Origin: Candidatus Methylophosphatis roskildensis
GTDB lineage: Bacteria; Pseudomonadota; Gammaproteobacteria; Burkholderiales; Rhodocyclaceae
Direction: 5' to 3'
Length of the DNA stretch: 64,000 nt
Assembly: GCA_016708905.1 (NCBI GenBank)
Contig: JADJEV010000005.1
Coordinates: forward strand, 1-64,000
The notes under the pieces: generated by a model
Told to the model about the DNA's origin: nothing
Seen by the model: only the letters and a program-made list of their open reading frames with translations
Databases searched by the model: none
In this document: in pieces, positions 27,298 to 36,816 of the stretch
Layout of the letters: each line of letters opens with the position of its first letter
How positions within the stretch are numbered: position 1 is the first letter of the stretch
Position numbers and translations under genes: made by a program

Positions 27298-28717
27298 GAG
27301 CCTCTTGCAAAACTCGAAATTCGATGACTCTGAGCTGCCGCATTCGCTTTCCAGAAGCGATTTTTAGCGGCGGCGGGTTCGTGCTGACTACGTTTCTAGC
27401 CGGTTCGCATATTTGTCATGCTTCAGCGCGAAAGCTGCCCTGCATCATCGAATGCATCCGTGCCGGACAGGGGCAGAGAATCATTGTCGCAATCGCATCA
27501 ATTGATCGGCAGACAACGCCAGGGCACCGAACATCAAGTGTCCCATGACCTTGGTGCCGCCCTTGACCAGGATGGTTTTGCCGCCGAACTCATCCTTGAG
27601 TCGCGCGTTGCTGCGCTCGGCGGTAGTGCGTTCGTTGTACCTGATTGCCTCGGCCGGCGCGAATTCGATCTTCTCGCCTTTGCGAGGGTTGTGATCGATC
27701 AGAGGGACATGCCCCAGGCTGCGGCTGTGTTCGCGCAACTCGACGCTGCAGTAGGCCGCATCCATGAGATCGTAGAGGTTGGTCACGCGCTGCGCGCTGA
27801 TCAACGACAGGAGAATGGCGGCACGGCTGTCGTGCATCGAAGCAGAGGACAGCAGTGCAGTAATCGGCACGCCGCAGTCGGCGGTGTCCAGGTGCAGCTT
27901 GTAGCCGTTCCAACTGACCTTGTAGCCTTGAGCATTGCACTTGGTTCCGCGATCACATGCGCTGGGGATGTCCTGGATCATCTGTGCCAAGCTCTGTTGG
28001 CGTTGGCAAGAGAGCGGCGAGGCCTTGGCCGGGAGGCGAAGCTCGCCTTTGCGAGGGCGGCCTCGTTTGCGCCTCACTGCCGGGGCCGCATCCGGTTGCG
28101 GCTTTGTCCGAAGCGGACGCTCGCGCGCTTCAATGGCGGTGCCGTCTCGGCTGATGTGCCCGATCAGTCGATCGCCGAGATGCTCCCGGATCAGCGCTTC
28201 ATGCACGCGCTCGGCCAAGCATTCTTCGGCGAATTGCTCGAAGGCGCGCGAGAAGGTGGACTCCGATGGCAGTTTCTTGCACAGCGCAAATCCACAGATG
28301 CGGCGCAGTGCGCGGTCGGCGCTCAGGCGTTCGATCAGCGCCGTCGTGCTGGTCAGTCCCAGCACCGACTTGGCGAGGAAGGCATTGGCCAGCCACGCCC
28401 GCTCATGCGGCGGGCGCCCGACACCGCACCACGACGCGGCCGTGAATTCCTCGATCCGTACCCATTCCAGGGTATGGACGACCCGTTCCAGCTTTGGCGT
28501 TAGCGTTCCCACTTGGTCCCGCAATTCGGGCAACAGTTCGTGTTGAATCACCTTCCAGCGTTGCATGATCAGTTCGGGTCGGGTAGCATTCATTTCGCAG
28601 GCGTTATGGTGTTGGCATCGATAACCGCATCATGCCAGAAATGGCCGCCTGCACCCCTCCATTTCGCCTCTCGATGCGAAAAAATCCTCCGCATCCACGG
28701 CGTTTTGCAAGAGGCTC
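27298..28717 (-). mobile_element. IS5-superfamily-like element
   Basis: GAGCCTCTTGCAAAAC at the left and GTTTTGCAAGAGGCTC at the right are exact 16-bp inverted repeats. One transposase gene lies between on the minus strand. The left end sits one base after the 9-bp duplication of the preceding IS. The right end abuts the next IS directly. I see no matching target duplication, so one flank was probably lost or replaced. Confidence 0.8.
27481..28593 (-). CDS. IS5/IS1182-like DDE transposase
   Basis: This 370-residue protein starts MNATRPELIMQRWKVIQHELLPELRDQVGTLTPKLERVVHTLEWVRIE. A DUF772-like N-terminal domain (ERAWLANAFLAKSVLGLTSTTALIERLSADRALRRICGF, KLPSESTFSRAFEQFA) precedes the DDE core: GHISRDGTAIEARERP, the KGYK-like YKVSWNGYKLHLDTAD, LYDLMDAAYCSVELREHSRSLGHVPLIDHNPRKG, and YNERTTAERSNARLKDEFGG with the final Glu. 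Intact. Confidence 0.85.
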   Translation of the reverse strand: MNATRPELIMQRWKVIQHELLPELRDQVGTLTPKLERVVHTLEWVRIEEFTAASWCGVGRPPHERAWLANAFLAKSVLGLTSTTALIERLSADRALRRICGFALCKKLPSESTFSRAFEQFAEECLAERVHEALIREHLGDRLIGHISRDGTAIEARERPLRTKPQPDAAPAVRRKRGRPRKGELRLPAKASPLSCQRQQSLAQMIQDIPSACDRGTKCNAQGYKVSWNGYKLHLDTADCGVPITALLSSASMHDSRAAILLSLISAQRVTNLYDLMDAAYCSVELREHSRSLGHVPLIDHNPRKGEKIEFAPAEAIRYNERTTAERSNARLKDEFGGKTILVKGGTKVMGHLMFGALALSADQLMRLRQ

Positions 28718-28783
28718 GGCTGACCAAGGATTGATAGGATGGTGTTCTCAAGCATCCAAACCATCTCCCCGAGGACAGCCACC

Positions 28784-30151
28784 ATGGATCGTAATGCGCG
28801 AAGCGGCCAGCATCAACGTCGCAAGGCACTTGAGGGTCGAGCGAAGTCGGCCGAAGCGATAGATTTCTTCAACGTGTTGACGAGCCCGGAGTTGCTTGAA
28901 GCGACCGAAGCGTTGACGCCCGAGCACCGCGAACGGATGTATCCGCCGACGGTGACGTTGTCGATGTTCATTCGCCAGACGCTCGATGCAGACAGTTCTT
29001 GCCAGAAGGCGGTCAACGGCTGGGCGGCGCAGTGCGTGGCCTGTGCTCTGAAGCCTGGCAGCACTCGCACCGGTGGCTATTGCCGGGCGCGTTCTCGACT
29101 GCCGGTGTCGATGGTCAGCGGCCTGGCGCGCGAGACGGGCCGGCAGCTGCATGCAAGGGCACTGCCGAGGTGGCGTTGGCGAGGCCGAGCGGTGAAGCTG
29201 GTCGACGGCAGCGGCATCTCGATGCCGGACACCGATGAGAATCAGGCGCGTTATCCGCAACCGAGCAGCCAGGCTGCGGGCGTGGGCTTTCCGCTGGCGC
29301 GTATCGTCGTGGTGATTTGTCTGGCCACGGGTGCGGCGCTGGACGCAGCGATCGGTGCCCACAGCGGCAAGGGCACCGGTGAGCTGGGGCTCATTCGCAG
29401 GCTGGGTGCGGCTTTGCGGGCGGGTGATGTGATGTTGGCCGATGCCCTTTACTGCAACTACTTCTTGATTGCCAGCCATGTTCGAGCGGGCGTTGATGTG
29501 CTCTTTGAGCAAAATGGCAGCCGCACCACGGACTTTCGTCGAGGGCAATCGCTCGGTACTCGCGATCACATTGTCCATTGGCCCAGACCTGCTCGCCCCG
29601 AATGGATAACGCTCGAGCAGTACCGGGAATTCCCCAAACAATTGCAGATGCGCGAGACCAAGACTGACCATCAAGTGCTGGTCACGACGATGCTCGATCA
29701 TCGCCGGACCACCAAGGCCGAGCTGGCCGATCTTTATGCTCGCCGCTGGAACGTCGAACTGGACTTGCGCAACATCAAGACCACCATGGGCATGGAGGCG
29801 CTTCACTGCCTCACGCCCGAGATGAACGAGAAGGAACTGTGGGTCCATCTGCTGGCCTACAACCTGATCCGCCTGTTGATGGCGCAGGCCGCCAGCAATG
29901 CCGGAATCGACCCGAGAACGCTGAGCTTCAAGGACACCTCACAGTTGTGGACTGAATGGACCGCCCGTGGGCAGAGCGCGAGCCCCGCACTGTTTGCTCT
30001 GATCGCCCAGGTAAAGGTCGGAAAACGACCTAACCGAATCGAGCCGCGGCAGCAAAAACGAAGGCCGAAACCGTTCCAATGGCTCAAGACTTCCCGCAAG
30101 ATCGCTCGCGACAACATCACACGTTTCGGTCATCCGCGAGGGCCAAAGTAA
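28784..30151 (+). CDS. IS4-family transposase
   Basis: The 455-residue protein starts MDRNARSGQHQRRKALEGRAKSAEAIDFFNVLTSPELLEATEALTPEHRERMYPPTVTLSMFIRQTLDADSSCQKAVN. The catalytic core shows KLVDGSGISMPDT, GDVMLADALYCNYFLIA, and YARRWNVELDLRNIKTTMGMEALHCLTPEM, the Y-(2)-R-(3)-E-(6)-K signature of the IS4 family. The closing AGCCTGAATGGCACTTAC (minus-strand sense, just past the stop) resembles an IS4-type end. The left end merges with the neighbouring IS near 28,718. An alternative start exists 45 nt upstream. Confidence 0.83.
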   Translation: MDRNARSGQHQRRKALEGRAKSAEAIDFFNVLTSPELLEATEALTPEHRERMYPPTVTLSMFIRQTLDADSSCQKAVNGWAAQCVACALKPGSTRTGGYCRARSRLPVSMVSGLARETGRQLHARALPRWRWRGRAVKLVDGSGISMPDTDENQARYPQPSSQAAGVGFPLARIVVVICLATGAALDAAIGAHSGKGTGELGLIRRLGAALRAGDVMLADALYCNYFLIASHVRAGVDVLFEQNGSRTTDFRRGQSLGTRDHIVHWPRPARPEWITLEQYREFPKQLQMRETKTDHQVLVTTMLDHRRTTKAELADLYARRWNVELDLRNIKTTMGMEALHCLTPEMNEKELWVHLLAYNLIRLLMAQAASNAGIDPRTLSFKDTSQLWTEWTARGQSASPALFALIAQVKVGKRPNRIEPRQQKRRPKPFQWLKTSRKIARDNITRFGHPRGPK

Positions 30152-30179
30152 GTGCCATTCAGGCTAAAGCGAGCGATCG

Positions 30180-30476
30180 ATGAAAGGCAAGAGAAGGAAC
30201 CATTGGGCGCCGTTCAAGGCCAAGGTAGCGTTGGCCGCGCTCAAGGGCGACAAGACGCTGGCGGAGCTTTCGGCACAGTACCAAGTGCATCAGAGCCAGA
30301 TTGTGGCCTGGAAGCAGCAACTGGCCGAGCATGCTGACGAGGTGTTTGCGGGCGGGGGGAAGAAAGAGGCAGGCCCGACGCTCGAGGACATGCAGGCCAA
30401 GATCGGCCAGCTTGCGCTGGAGAACGATTTCTTATTTGTCGCGCTCGGTCGCATCAACGATGCGAGCGCCAAATGA
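30180..30476 (+). CDS. IS3-family transposase OrfA
   Basis: The 98-residue protein starts MKGKRRNHWAPFKAKVALAALKGDKTLAELSAQYQVHQSQIVAWKQQLAEHADEVF, the standard IS3 OrfA helix-turn-helix, then a leucine-zipper region (LEDMQAKIGQLALENDFL). It would join OrfB by programmed frameshifting. It begins 28 nt after the IS4-type stop. Confidence 0.85.
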   Translation: MKGKRRNHWAPFKAKVALAALKGDKTLAELSAQYQVHQSQIVAWKQQLAEHADEVFAGGGKKEAGPTLEDMQAKIGQLALENDFLFVALGRINDASAK

Positions 30477-31590
30477 CGGTCGATCGTGGCCACGCTCTCG
30501 AGCCAATACTACCAGCCGGCGCCGACAGCCGAGCGCGATCTGATTCTAATGCGCTACATTGACGAGGAACACTTGGCGCATCCGTTCGTCGGCAGCCGGC
30601 GCATCTGCGATGCGTTACGCGAAAGGGGCTTCGAGGTGGGGCGTCGGCACGTGCGCACGCTCATGGAGCAGATGGGCATCGAGGCGCTGTACCGCAAACT
30701 GCGGCTGTCCGATCCCGCCCCGGGGCACAAGATCTGGCCGTACCTGTTGCGCAATCTCAAGATCGATAGAGTTGATCAGGTGCGGGCAACCGACATCACC
30801 TACATTCCTCTGGCCCGAGGTTTTGCCTACCTGGTGGCGATCATCAACTGGTACTCGCGCAAGGTGCTGGCTTGGCGGCTGTCCAATTGCATGGACAGCG
30901 CATTCTGCGTCGATGCCTTGGAAGAGGCGCTGGCCCGCTACGGCAAGCCCGAGATCTTCAACACCGATCAGGGCAGCCAATTCACCAGTACCCAGTTCAC
31001 CGACACGCTCCTGGCGCAGGGCATCCAGATCAGCATGGACGGGCGCGAACGCTGGATCGACATCGTGTTTGTCGAACGGCTGTGGCGCAGCGTGAAGTGC
31101 GAGGAGGTGTATTTGAGGTTCGTCGGGGGAATCTGTGGGTGGTTTTCGGAGTCTTCGAAGGACCGGCGGCAGCATGATCGGCGCTTGGCGGTGTGCATTT
31201 GCTAAATGACGCGGATGCGCTTTCGATAGAAGAACTGCTGCGCTGGCTGGTAGGACATGGCGGAGGAGAGGCCTTCCGCCATGCCCAACCAACAGCGTAG
31301 CGATTGGGGCGCCGTCAAGGGCGCACCTGTCCGCTCAACGCCGGGGCAATTCCACGATCCTTGGCCGAATTGAGGTTGCCGTCGTACCAAAGCCGTGCCC
31401 CGGACAAGTGACCCTTGACGGAATCGGCGCCGGCGGTTTGGCGTCGACCCGCATTCGCCTCGAATCTCCGAACACCTCTGCCAGGGCCACGCGCAACCAT
31501 CTGCCCTTGTCTTGGCCCGGGTGTGCTGGCAGATCCCGTCGGCTATCCACCCCTGGGCACTTGCCGGCTTGCTTCGGGTGAGCATTCACA

Positions 31591-32031
31591 CTACGCGATT
31601 TGGTCTTTGCCTCTGTGCAGGAAGCGAAAGAATTTGCGACAGGTCGAGTCGAACGCGCGTTGCTCTTGCTCAGATTCGTGATGGGACAACAGGGGTCCGC
31701 CTTCTTCATCGAGCACCGAGAACAGCAGCGCTTCAATGGGCCGCTTTCGGAGCTTGGGCGCGTTCGAGATCTCGCCGATGATCTCGCCGCCCAGAAGCCA
31801 GAGGTTGTCCCGATGCTTGTGCAGCGTCTTCTTCGATAGCCCTAGGCTCAGCAAATGCAGCAGGAAAGGCTTGAAGCATTCGAGGATTTGCTGGCCGGGC
31901 GCCACGTCACGTTCCTCGATGCGCCAGCTCGCGGGCCAGTCAGCCAGATCCGGGCAATATGCCGCCAAGGCCTGCTCGGCTACGATGGCGCCCGGTTCTT
32001 TGACGGCTCCTTTTCCCATGCAACTGATCAC
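31591..32031 (-). CDS. ISL3-associated passenger protein (integrase-core-binding-like)
   Basis: The 146-residue protein starts MISCMGKGAVKEPGAIVAEQALAAYCPDLADWPASWRIEERDVAPGQQILECFKPFLLHLLSLGLSKKTLHKHRDNLWLLGGEIIGEI. The FLLHLLSLGLSKKTLHKHRDNLWLLG part resembles the SAM-like core-binding domain of tyrosine recombinases, but no catalytic domain follows. It is divergent from and overlaps by 14 nt the ISL3 transposase start. Similar small genes accompany ISL3 transposases elsewhere as I recall. Function unknown; a DNA-binding accessory role is a guess. Confidence 0.55.
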   Translation of the reverse strand: MISCMGKGAVKEPGAIVAEQALAAYCPDLADWPASWRIEERDVAPGQQILECFKPFLLHLLSLGLSKKTLHKHRDNLWLLGGEIIGEISNAPKLRKRPIEALLFSVLDEEGGPLLSHHESEQEQRAFDSTCRKFFRFLHRGKDQIA

Positions 32032-33263
32032 CCTTCTGAACCACTGCCAGCACTTTCCAGGGTTCGTCTATGACAAGGCGCGCCTGTGCGCACAAACCAA
32101 GAGCATCGAGATCGAGGTGCGGCCTCGGCGCGGCTCCAAGCCGGTGTGTTCGGGCTGCCAGCGGCGCGGGCCGATCTACGATCACCAGAGCCAGCGGCGC
32201 TTCGAATTCGTTCCCTTCTGGGGCTTCATGGTGCTGTTACTGTACCGCATGCGCCGCGTCGATTGCCGGGCCTGCGGGGTCAAGATCGAGCAAGTGCCAT
32301 GGGGTTGCGGCAAACATCAGCTGACCAGCGCCTACATGCTGTTTCTGGCCCACTGGGCAAGGAAGCTCTCCTGGAAGGAGACCGCGCTGTCTTTCCATAC
32401 CTCGTGGGAGAAGGTCTGCCAGGCGGTCGAGTTCGTGGTGGCCTGGGGGCTGGAGCAGCGCACCCTGGGGCCCATTGTTGCCATCGGCGTCGATGAGATC
32501 GCCTATGCCAAGGGCCACAAGTATTTGACGCTCGTCACCAGATCGAGGCAGGCTGCACGCGCCTGCTGTGGATCGGCAAGGAGCGCACGGTGGCGAGCTT
32601 CGAGCAGTTCTTCACCCTCATCGGCAAGGAGCTGGCCGAGAAGATCGAGTTCGTCTGCTCCGACATGTGGCAGCCCTACCTGAAGGTGATCCGCACGCGC
32701 TGCGTCAATGCGCTGAACATCCTGGATCGCTTTCACATCGTGGCCAAGATGAACAAGGCGCTCGATGAGGTGCGCGCGGGCGAGGCCCGCCGGCTGGCCC
32801 AGGACGGCTACGAGCCGGTGCTGAAGAAGCGCCGCTGGTGCCTGCTCAAACGCAAGACCAACCTGACGGCCAAACAACGCCCCCGATTACGCGATGTGCT
32901 GCGCTACAACCTGAAGACCGTGCGCGCCTATCTGCTCAAGGAAGATTTCCAGCAGTTCTGGAAGTACAACTCGCCCACCTGGGCGGGGAATTCCTTGATC
33001 AATGGTGTCACGACGTGATGTGCTCGCGCATCGAGCCAATGAAGAAAATCGCTGCGACGCTACGCAACCATCGCGAGCTCATCCTCAACTATTTTCGGGC
33101 CCGAAAGCAGTTCTCCAGCGGTGTCGTCGAGGGCCTCAACAACAAGGCCAAAGTGACCATGAGAAAATCCTACGGCTTTCGCACATTCCGCATCGCGGAA
33201 CTCGCTTTGTATCATGCACTTGGCAAGCTGCCGGAGCCGGAGCTTTCCCACAGATTCTACTGA
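32018..33263 (+). pseudogene. ISL3-family transposase, two frameshifts
   Basis: Starting MQLITLLNHCQHFPGFVYDKARLC, it has the ISL3 zinc-ribbon (PVCSGCQRRGPIYD, RRVDCRACGVKIEQVPW), a helix-turn-helix (LSWKETALSFHTSWEKVCQAVEFV), then AIGVDEIAYAKGHKYLTLV with the first Asp. After a shift near 32,545 comes VCSDMWQPYLKVIRTRCVNALNILDRFHIVAKMNKALDEVR. After another near 33,000 comes SGVVEGLNNKAKVTMRKSYGFRTFRIAELALYHALGKLPEPELSHRFY with the final Glu. All parts are present, so repair of two indels would give a full transposase. Confidence 0.85.
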
Positions 33264-33429
33264 CGAAGCGTATTTGAAAGCCTACCCGTCGATGGCCGAA
33301 GCCAAGCAGGCGCTCGGCCAGTACTTCGCATTCTTCAACCAGTGCCGGCGCCACCAGGGGATCGGCAACCAGACGCCGGATGCGCTGTATTATGCTGAAC
33401 AGGAGTCAGCGCTTGCGGCCTGAACACGA

Positions 33430-33492
33430 GTTTTCCACCGCGCCGCTCGCCTTCCGCTATACAGAGCGGGCGGCGGCGCCGTGGAAAACTCC
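33430..33492. repeat. Imperfect long hairpin between the IS3 remnant and the 1.6-kb array
   Basis: AGTTTTCCACCGCGCCGC on the left pairs with GCGGCGGCGCCGTGGAAAACT on the right, around a loop near CCTTCCGCTATACAGAGCGG. The stem is over 15 bp. It could be the facing ends of two mobile elements or a target hairpin. No T-run follows, so a terminator role is not favoured. Confidence 0.45.
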
Positions 33493-33512
33493 GCGGCGGC
33501 GGTCCACTACCC

Positions 33513-35164
33513 TAAGCCGGACGAGCCGGAACCAAACAGGGGAATAGCGGTACCCTAGCGCTTGCGTGGAGCTTGTCGATGCGGAGGCCGCCATGGAGCT
33601 GCTTACGACCCGGTACGCGGAGAATCTGGCAGGCGTGCTGTCTTGCTACGACCGGATCGTCATCACCGGCACGTTGCCCGGCGCGTGTTTCGCAGAGGGC
33701 ATGACCAGCTTCTTGGTCTCCCGTGGGATCCGTATCTTCGACTACCCGCAGTTCGCGCTGCCTCTGCGGGAGCGCGTTCGCCATGCCGCTCAGGCGCTGG
33801 CAACGGAGCACGGCGCCAGGATCGAACATATCGCCAAGGCCCACGTTCGCAAAGAAGACGTCGTGGCCAAGGTGCTCGCGGCGCGTGGCGATGCGCCCGG
33901 CCTGGTGCACGTGATATCGGCGATGGAGACCTGCGCGACCTATCAACCCTGGCACGACAAGGCCAGCGGACGCACTTTCCTGCGCCCGGACACCACCAAG
34001 TGCCTGCACTACTACTTCTACTGGATGGACCGAGAGCTGGGGCTCATCTACGTGCGCGTGCCCACCTACTGTCCGTTCCGGCTGCAGGTTTACTGCAACG
34101 GACACAGTTGGCTGGCGCAACGAATGCGGCGCGAGGGCATCGACTTCGCCGCAGCCGACAACGCTTTTGCTCGCATAACCGACTTCGCTCGTGCGCAAGA
34201 ACTCGCCGACACCTTCAAGCCTGAGTTGCTGCATCGCCACCTGGACCGCTACGCCCAGCTGTGCTGCCCCGTCCTGGATGTCTTTGGGCAGACCTACCAC
34301 TGGAGCATCATGCAGGCCGAATACTCGACCGACTTGGTGTTCAAGAGCGAGAAGATCCTCGGCTCGCTGTACCAGCAGCTCGCCCGCGAGGCAGTGCTCT
34401 CGGTGAAGGCCGAGCAAATCGCCACATTCCTGGGCAAGAAGATCACCCCGCAACTGGCCGCCGAGATTGGCTCGCGCCTGAGCACGCGCATTGAGGGAAC
34501 CTGCATCAAGCACAAATTCGGATCGGTCTCTATCAAGATCTACGACAAGTTCGCTCGCATCCTGCGCATCGAGACCACAACCAATGACGTTTCGTTCTTC
34601 AAGCACCACCGCAAGGTGGAACACCGCACCGGCCGCACCACGCGAGAAGTCGCGCCACTGAAGAAATCCATCTACAGTCTCATCGACCTGCGCGAAATTC
34701 TGCTGGGCTGCAATCATCGCTATCTCGAGTTCCTCTCCAGCCTGGACGATCACAGCAGCGGACAACGCCTGCTTGAACGCGTGACGCAATCCAAACCTGA
34801 CGGCGACCGGTCCTTCAAGGGCTTGAACTTCTTCGATTCCAACGACCAAGCCCTCCTACGCGCCGTGCAACGACCCGAATTCAACATCCATGGCTTGGCC
34901 CGCTGTGACTTGATGCGCCGACTCCCTGACCAAACGCCCTCGCGACTGTCCCGCCAGCTCCGCCGCCTGCGCGTCCTCGGCTTGATCAAGCGCGCCGCCA
35001 ACACCTACCGCTACTACCTGACTCGAGCAGGCCGCATGGCCATCGCCGCGTTCGAGCGCCTCACCAACTTCGCAATCGTTCCTGCAATGGCCGCATAGCC
35101 GCAATGCATCGTTTCGGCCTCGCACTTCTGTGCCAGGACGCAAAACTTTGAAGTTGTAAGAGAC
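33513..35164 (+). mobile_element. 1652-bp single-gene element, tandem copy 1
   Basis: The unit begins TAAGCCGGACGAGCCGGAAC and ends with a GCAAAACTTTGAAGTTGTAA-type tail closing in GAGAC, followed at once by the next copy's TAA. The period to the next copy is exactly 1652 bp. The ends are not inverted repeats of each other. The left end has CCGG-ACGAG-CCGG and the right end AACTT-TG-AAGTT, both small hairpin-forming motifs. One gene fills the unit. Left flank: CTACCC. Confidence 0.85.
33593..35098 (+). CDS. Multi-copy element protein with C-terminal winged helix, copy 1
   Basis: This 501-residue protein starts MELLTTRYAENLAGVLSCYDRIVITGTLPGACFAEGMTSFLVSRGIRIFDYP, with GGAGG upstream. A GTG 27 nt earlier is an alternative. 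Distinctive stretches are KCLHYYFYWMDRELGLIYVRVPTYCPFRLQVYCNGHSWLA, QTYHWSIMQAEYSTDLVFKS, GSRLSTRIEGTCIKHKFG, SIKIYDKFARILRIETTTNDVSFFKHHRKVEHR and LKKSIYSLIDLREILLGCNHRYLEFLSSLDD. The C-terminus has two wHTH-like parts (FDSNDQALLRAVQRPEFNIHGLARCDLMRRL and SRQLRRLRVLGLIKRAANTYRYYLTRAGR). It matches none of the DDE, HUH or tyrosine/serine recombinase signatures I know. Proteins of this kind are sometimes labelled MarR-like because of the tail. Role as the mobility enzyme is inferred from copy number and exact boundaries. Confidence 0.7.
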   Translation: MELLTTRYAENLAGVLSCYDRIVITGTLPGACFAEGMTSFLVSRGIRIFDYPQFALPLRERVRHAAQALATEHGARIEHIAKAHVRKEDVVAKVLAARGDAPGLVHVISAMETCATYQPWHDKASGRTFLRPDTTKCLHYYFYWMDRELGLIYVRVPTYCPFRLQVYCNGHSWLAQRMRREGIDFAAADNAFARITDFARAQELADTFKPELLHRHLDRYAQLCCPVLDVFGQTYHWSIMQAEYSTDLVFKSEKILGSLYQQLAREAVLSVKAEQIATFLGKKITPQLAAEIGSRLSTRIEGTCIKHKFGSVSIKIYDKFARILRIETTTNDVSFFKHHRKVEHRTGRTTREVAPLKKSIYSLIDLREILLGCNHRYLEFLSSLDDHSSGQRLLERVTQSKPDGDRSFKGLNFFDSNDQALLRAVQRPEFNIHGLARCDLMRRLPDQTPSRLSRQLRRLRVLGLIKRAANTYRYYLTRAGRMAIAAFERLTNFAIVPAMAA

Positions 35165-36816
35165 TAAGCCGGACGAGCCGGAACCAAACAGGGGAATAGC
35201 GGTACCCTAGCGCTTGCGTGGAGCTTGTCGATGCGGAGGCCGCCATGGAGCTGCTTACGACCCGGTACGCGGAGAATCTGGCAGGCGTGCTGTCTTGCTA
35301 CGACCGGATCGTCATCACCGGCACGTTGCCCGGCGCGTGTTTCGCAGAGGGCATGACCAGCTTCTTGGTCTCCCGTGGGATCCGTATCTTCGACTACCCG
35401 CAGTTCGCGCTGCCTCTGCGGGAGCGCGTTCGCCATGCCGCTCAGGCGCTGGCAACGGAGCACGGCGCCAGGATCGAACATATCGCCAAGGCCCACGTTC
35501 GCAAAGAAGACGTCGTGGCCAAGGTGCTCGCGGCGCGTGGCGATGCGCCCGGCCTGGTGCACGTGATATCGGCGATGGAGACCTGCGCGACCTATCAACC
35601 CTGGCACGACAAGGCCAGCGGACGCACTTTCCTGCGCCCGGACACCACCAAGTGCCTGCACTACTACTTCTACTGGATGGACCGAGAGCTGGGGCTCATC
35701 TACGTGCGCGTGCCCACCTACTGTCCGTTCCGGCTGCAGGTTTACTGCAACGGACACAGTTGGCTGGCGCAACGAATGCGGCGCGAGGGCATCGACTTCG
35801 CCGCAGCCGACAACGCTTTTGCTCGCATAACCGACTTCGCTCGTGCGCAAGAACTCGCCGACACCTTCAAGCCTGAGTTGCTGCATCGCCACCTGGACCG
35901 CTACGCCCAGCTGTGCTGCCCCGTCCTGGATGTCTTTGGGCAGACCTACCACTGGAGCATCATGCAGGCCGAATACTCGACCGACTTGGTGTTCAAGAGC
36001 GAGAAGATCCTCGGCTCGCTGTACCAGCAGCTCGCCCGCGAGGCAGTGCTCTCGGTGAAGGCCGAGCAAATCGCCACATTCCTGGGCAAGAAGATCACCC
36101 CGCAACTGGCCGCCGAGATTGGCTCGCGCCTGAGCACGCGCATTGAGGGAACCTGCATCAAGCACAAATTCGGATCGGTCTCTATCAAGATCTACGACAA
36201 GTTCGCTCGCATCCTGCGCATCGAGACCACAACCAATGACGTTTCGTTCTTCAAGCACCACCGCAAGGTGGAACACCGCACCGGCCGCACCACGCGAGAA
36301 GTCGCGCCACTGAAGAAATCCATCTACAGTCTCATCGACCTGCGCGAAATTCTGCTGGGCTGCAATCATCGCTATCTCGAGTTCCTCTCCAGCCTGGACG
36401 ATCACAGCAGCGGACAACGCCTGCTTGAACGCGTGACGCAATCCAAACCTGACGGCGACCGGTCCTTCAAGGGCTTGAACTTCTTCGATTCCAACGACCA
36501 AGCCCTCCTACGCGCCGTGCAACGACCCGAATTCAACATCCATGGCTTGGCCCGCTGTGACTTGATGCGCCGACTCCCTGACCAAACGCCCTCGCGACTG
36601 TCCCGCCAGCTCCGCCGCCTGCGCGTCCTCGGCTTGATCAAGCGCGCCGCCAACACCTACCGCTACTACCTGACTCGAGCAGGCCGCATGGCCATCGCCG
36701 CGTTCGAGCGCCTCACCAACTTCGCAATCGTTCCTGCAATGGCCGCATAGCCGCAATGCATCGTTTCGGCCTCGCACTTCTGTGCCAGGACGCAAAACTT
36801 TGAAGTCGTAAGAGAC
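35165..36816 (+). mobile_element. 1652-bp single-gene element, tandem copy 2
   Basis: A head-to-tail repeat of 33513-35164 with no spacer. It is essentially identical; the visible difference is GAAGTCGTAAG in place of GAAGTTGTAAG near the right end. The junction reads GAGAC-TAAGCC. The right end meets a diverged relative, again at TAA. Confidence 0.87.
35245..36750 (+). CDS. Multi-copy element protein, copy 2
   Basis: The same 501-residue sequence as 33593-35098. The lack of any difference between copies 1, 2 and 4 shows very recent amplification or continuing exchange. It is open throughout with the same GGAGG start context. Confidence 0.7.
   Translation: MELLTTRYAENLAGVLSCYDRIVITGTLPGACFAEGMTSFLVSRGIRIFDYPQFALPLRERVRHAAQALATEHGARIEHIAKAHVRKEDVVAKVLAARGDAPGLVHVISAMETCATYQPWHDKASGRTFLRPDTTKCLHYYFYWMDRELGLIYVRVPTYCPFRLQVYCNGHSWLAQRMRREGIDFAAADNAFARITDFARAQELADTFKPELLHRHLDRYAQLCCPVLDVFGQTYHWSIMQAEYSTDLVFKSEKILGSLYQQLAREAVLSVKAEQIATFLGKKITPQLAAEIGSRLSTRIEGTCIKHKFGSVSIKIYDKFARILRIETTTNDVSFFKHHRKVEHRTGRTTREVAPLKKSIYSLIDLREILLGCNHRYLEFLSSLDDHSSGQRLLERVTQSKPDGDRSFKGLNFFDSNDQALLRAVQRPEFNIHGLARCDLMRRLPDQTPSRLSRQLRRLRVLGLIKRAANTYRYYLTRAGRMAIAAFERLTNFAIVPAMAA

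Larger units (their letters stand above)
31117..33269 (+). mobile_element. ISL3-family element inserted in an IS3 orfB
   Basis: The left end GGTTCGTC..GAATCTGTGGG and the right end (minus-strand sense) GCTTCGTC..GAATCTGTGGG are imperfect inverted repeats of about 25 bp. The 8-bp duplication GTATTTGA matches ISL3 habit. Contents: about 470 bp without a supported gene (31117-31590), a minus-strand passenger gene (31591-32031) and a plus-strand ISL3 transposase. Confidence 0.87.
30486..33423 (+). pseudogene. IS3-family transposase OrfB, interrupted by an ISL3 element
   Basis: The first part (30486-31116) has the rve integrase core: VRATDITYIPLARGFAYLVAIINWYSRKVLAWRLS, FNTDQGSQFTSTQF and IVFVERLWRSVKCEEVYL. 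The second part (33270-33423) resumes as YLKAYPSMAEAKQALGQYFAFFNQCRRHQGIGNQTPDALYYAEQ and ends at 33,423. Between them lies a 2153-bp ISL3 element flanked by GTATTTGA on both sides (31109-31116 and 33270-33277). Removing it and one copy restores the frame. The N-terminal part of OrfB looks shortened relative to relatives I know, with no typical VxRQCxLLG segment. Confidence 0.85.

Noticed and set aside
31117..31590. Minus-strand frames in the left part of the ISL3 element
   Set aside because: Short overlapping frames with no motif. None is clearly better than the others, so no gene is called.
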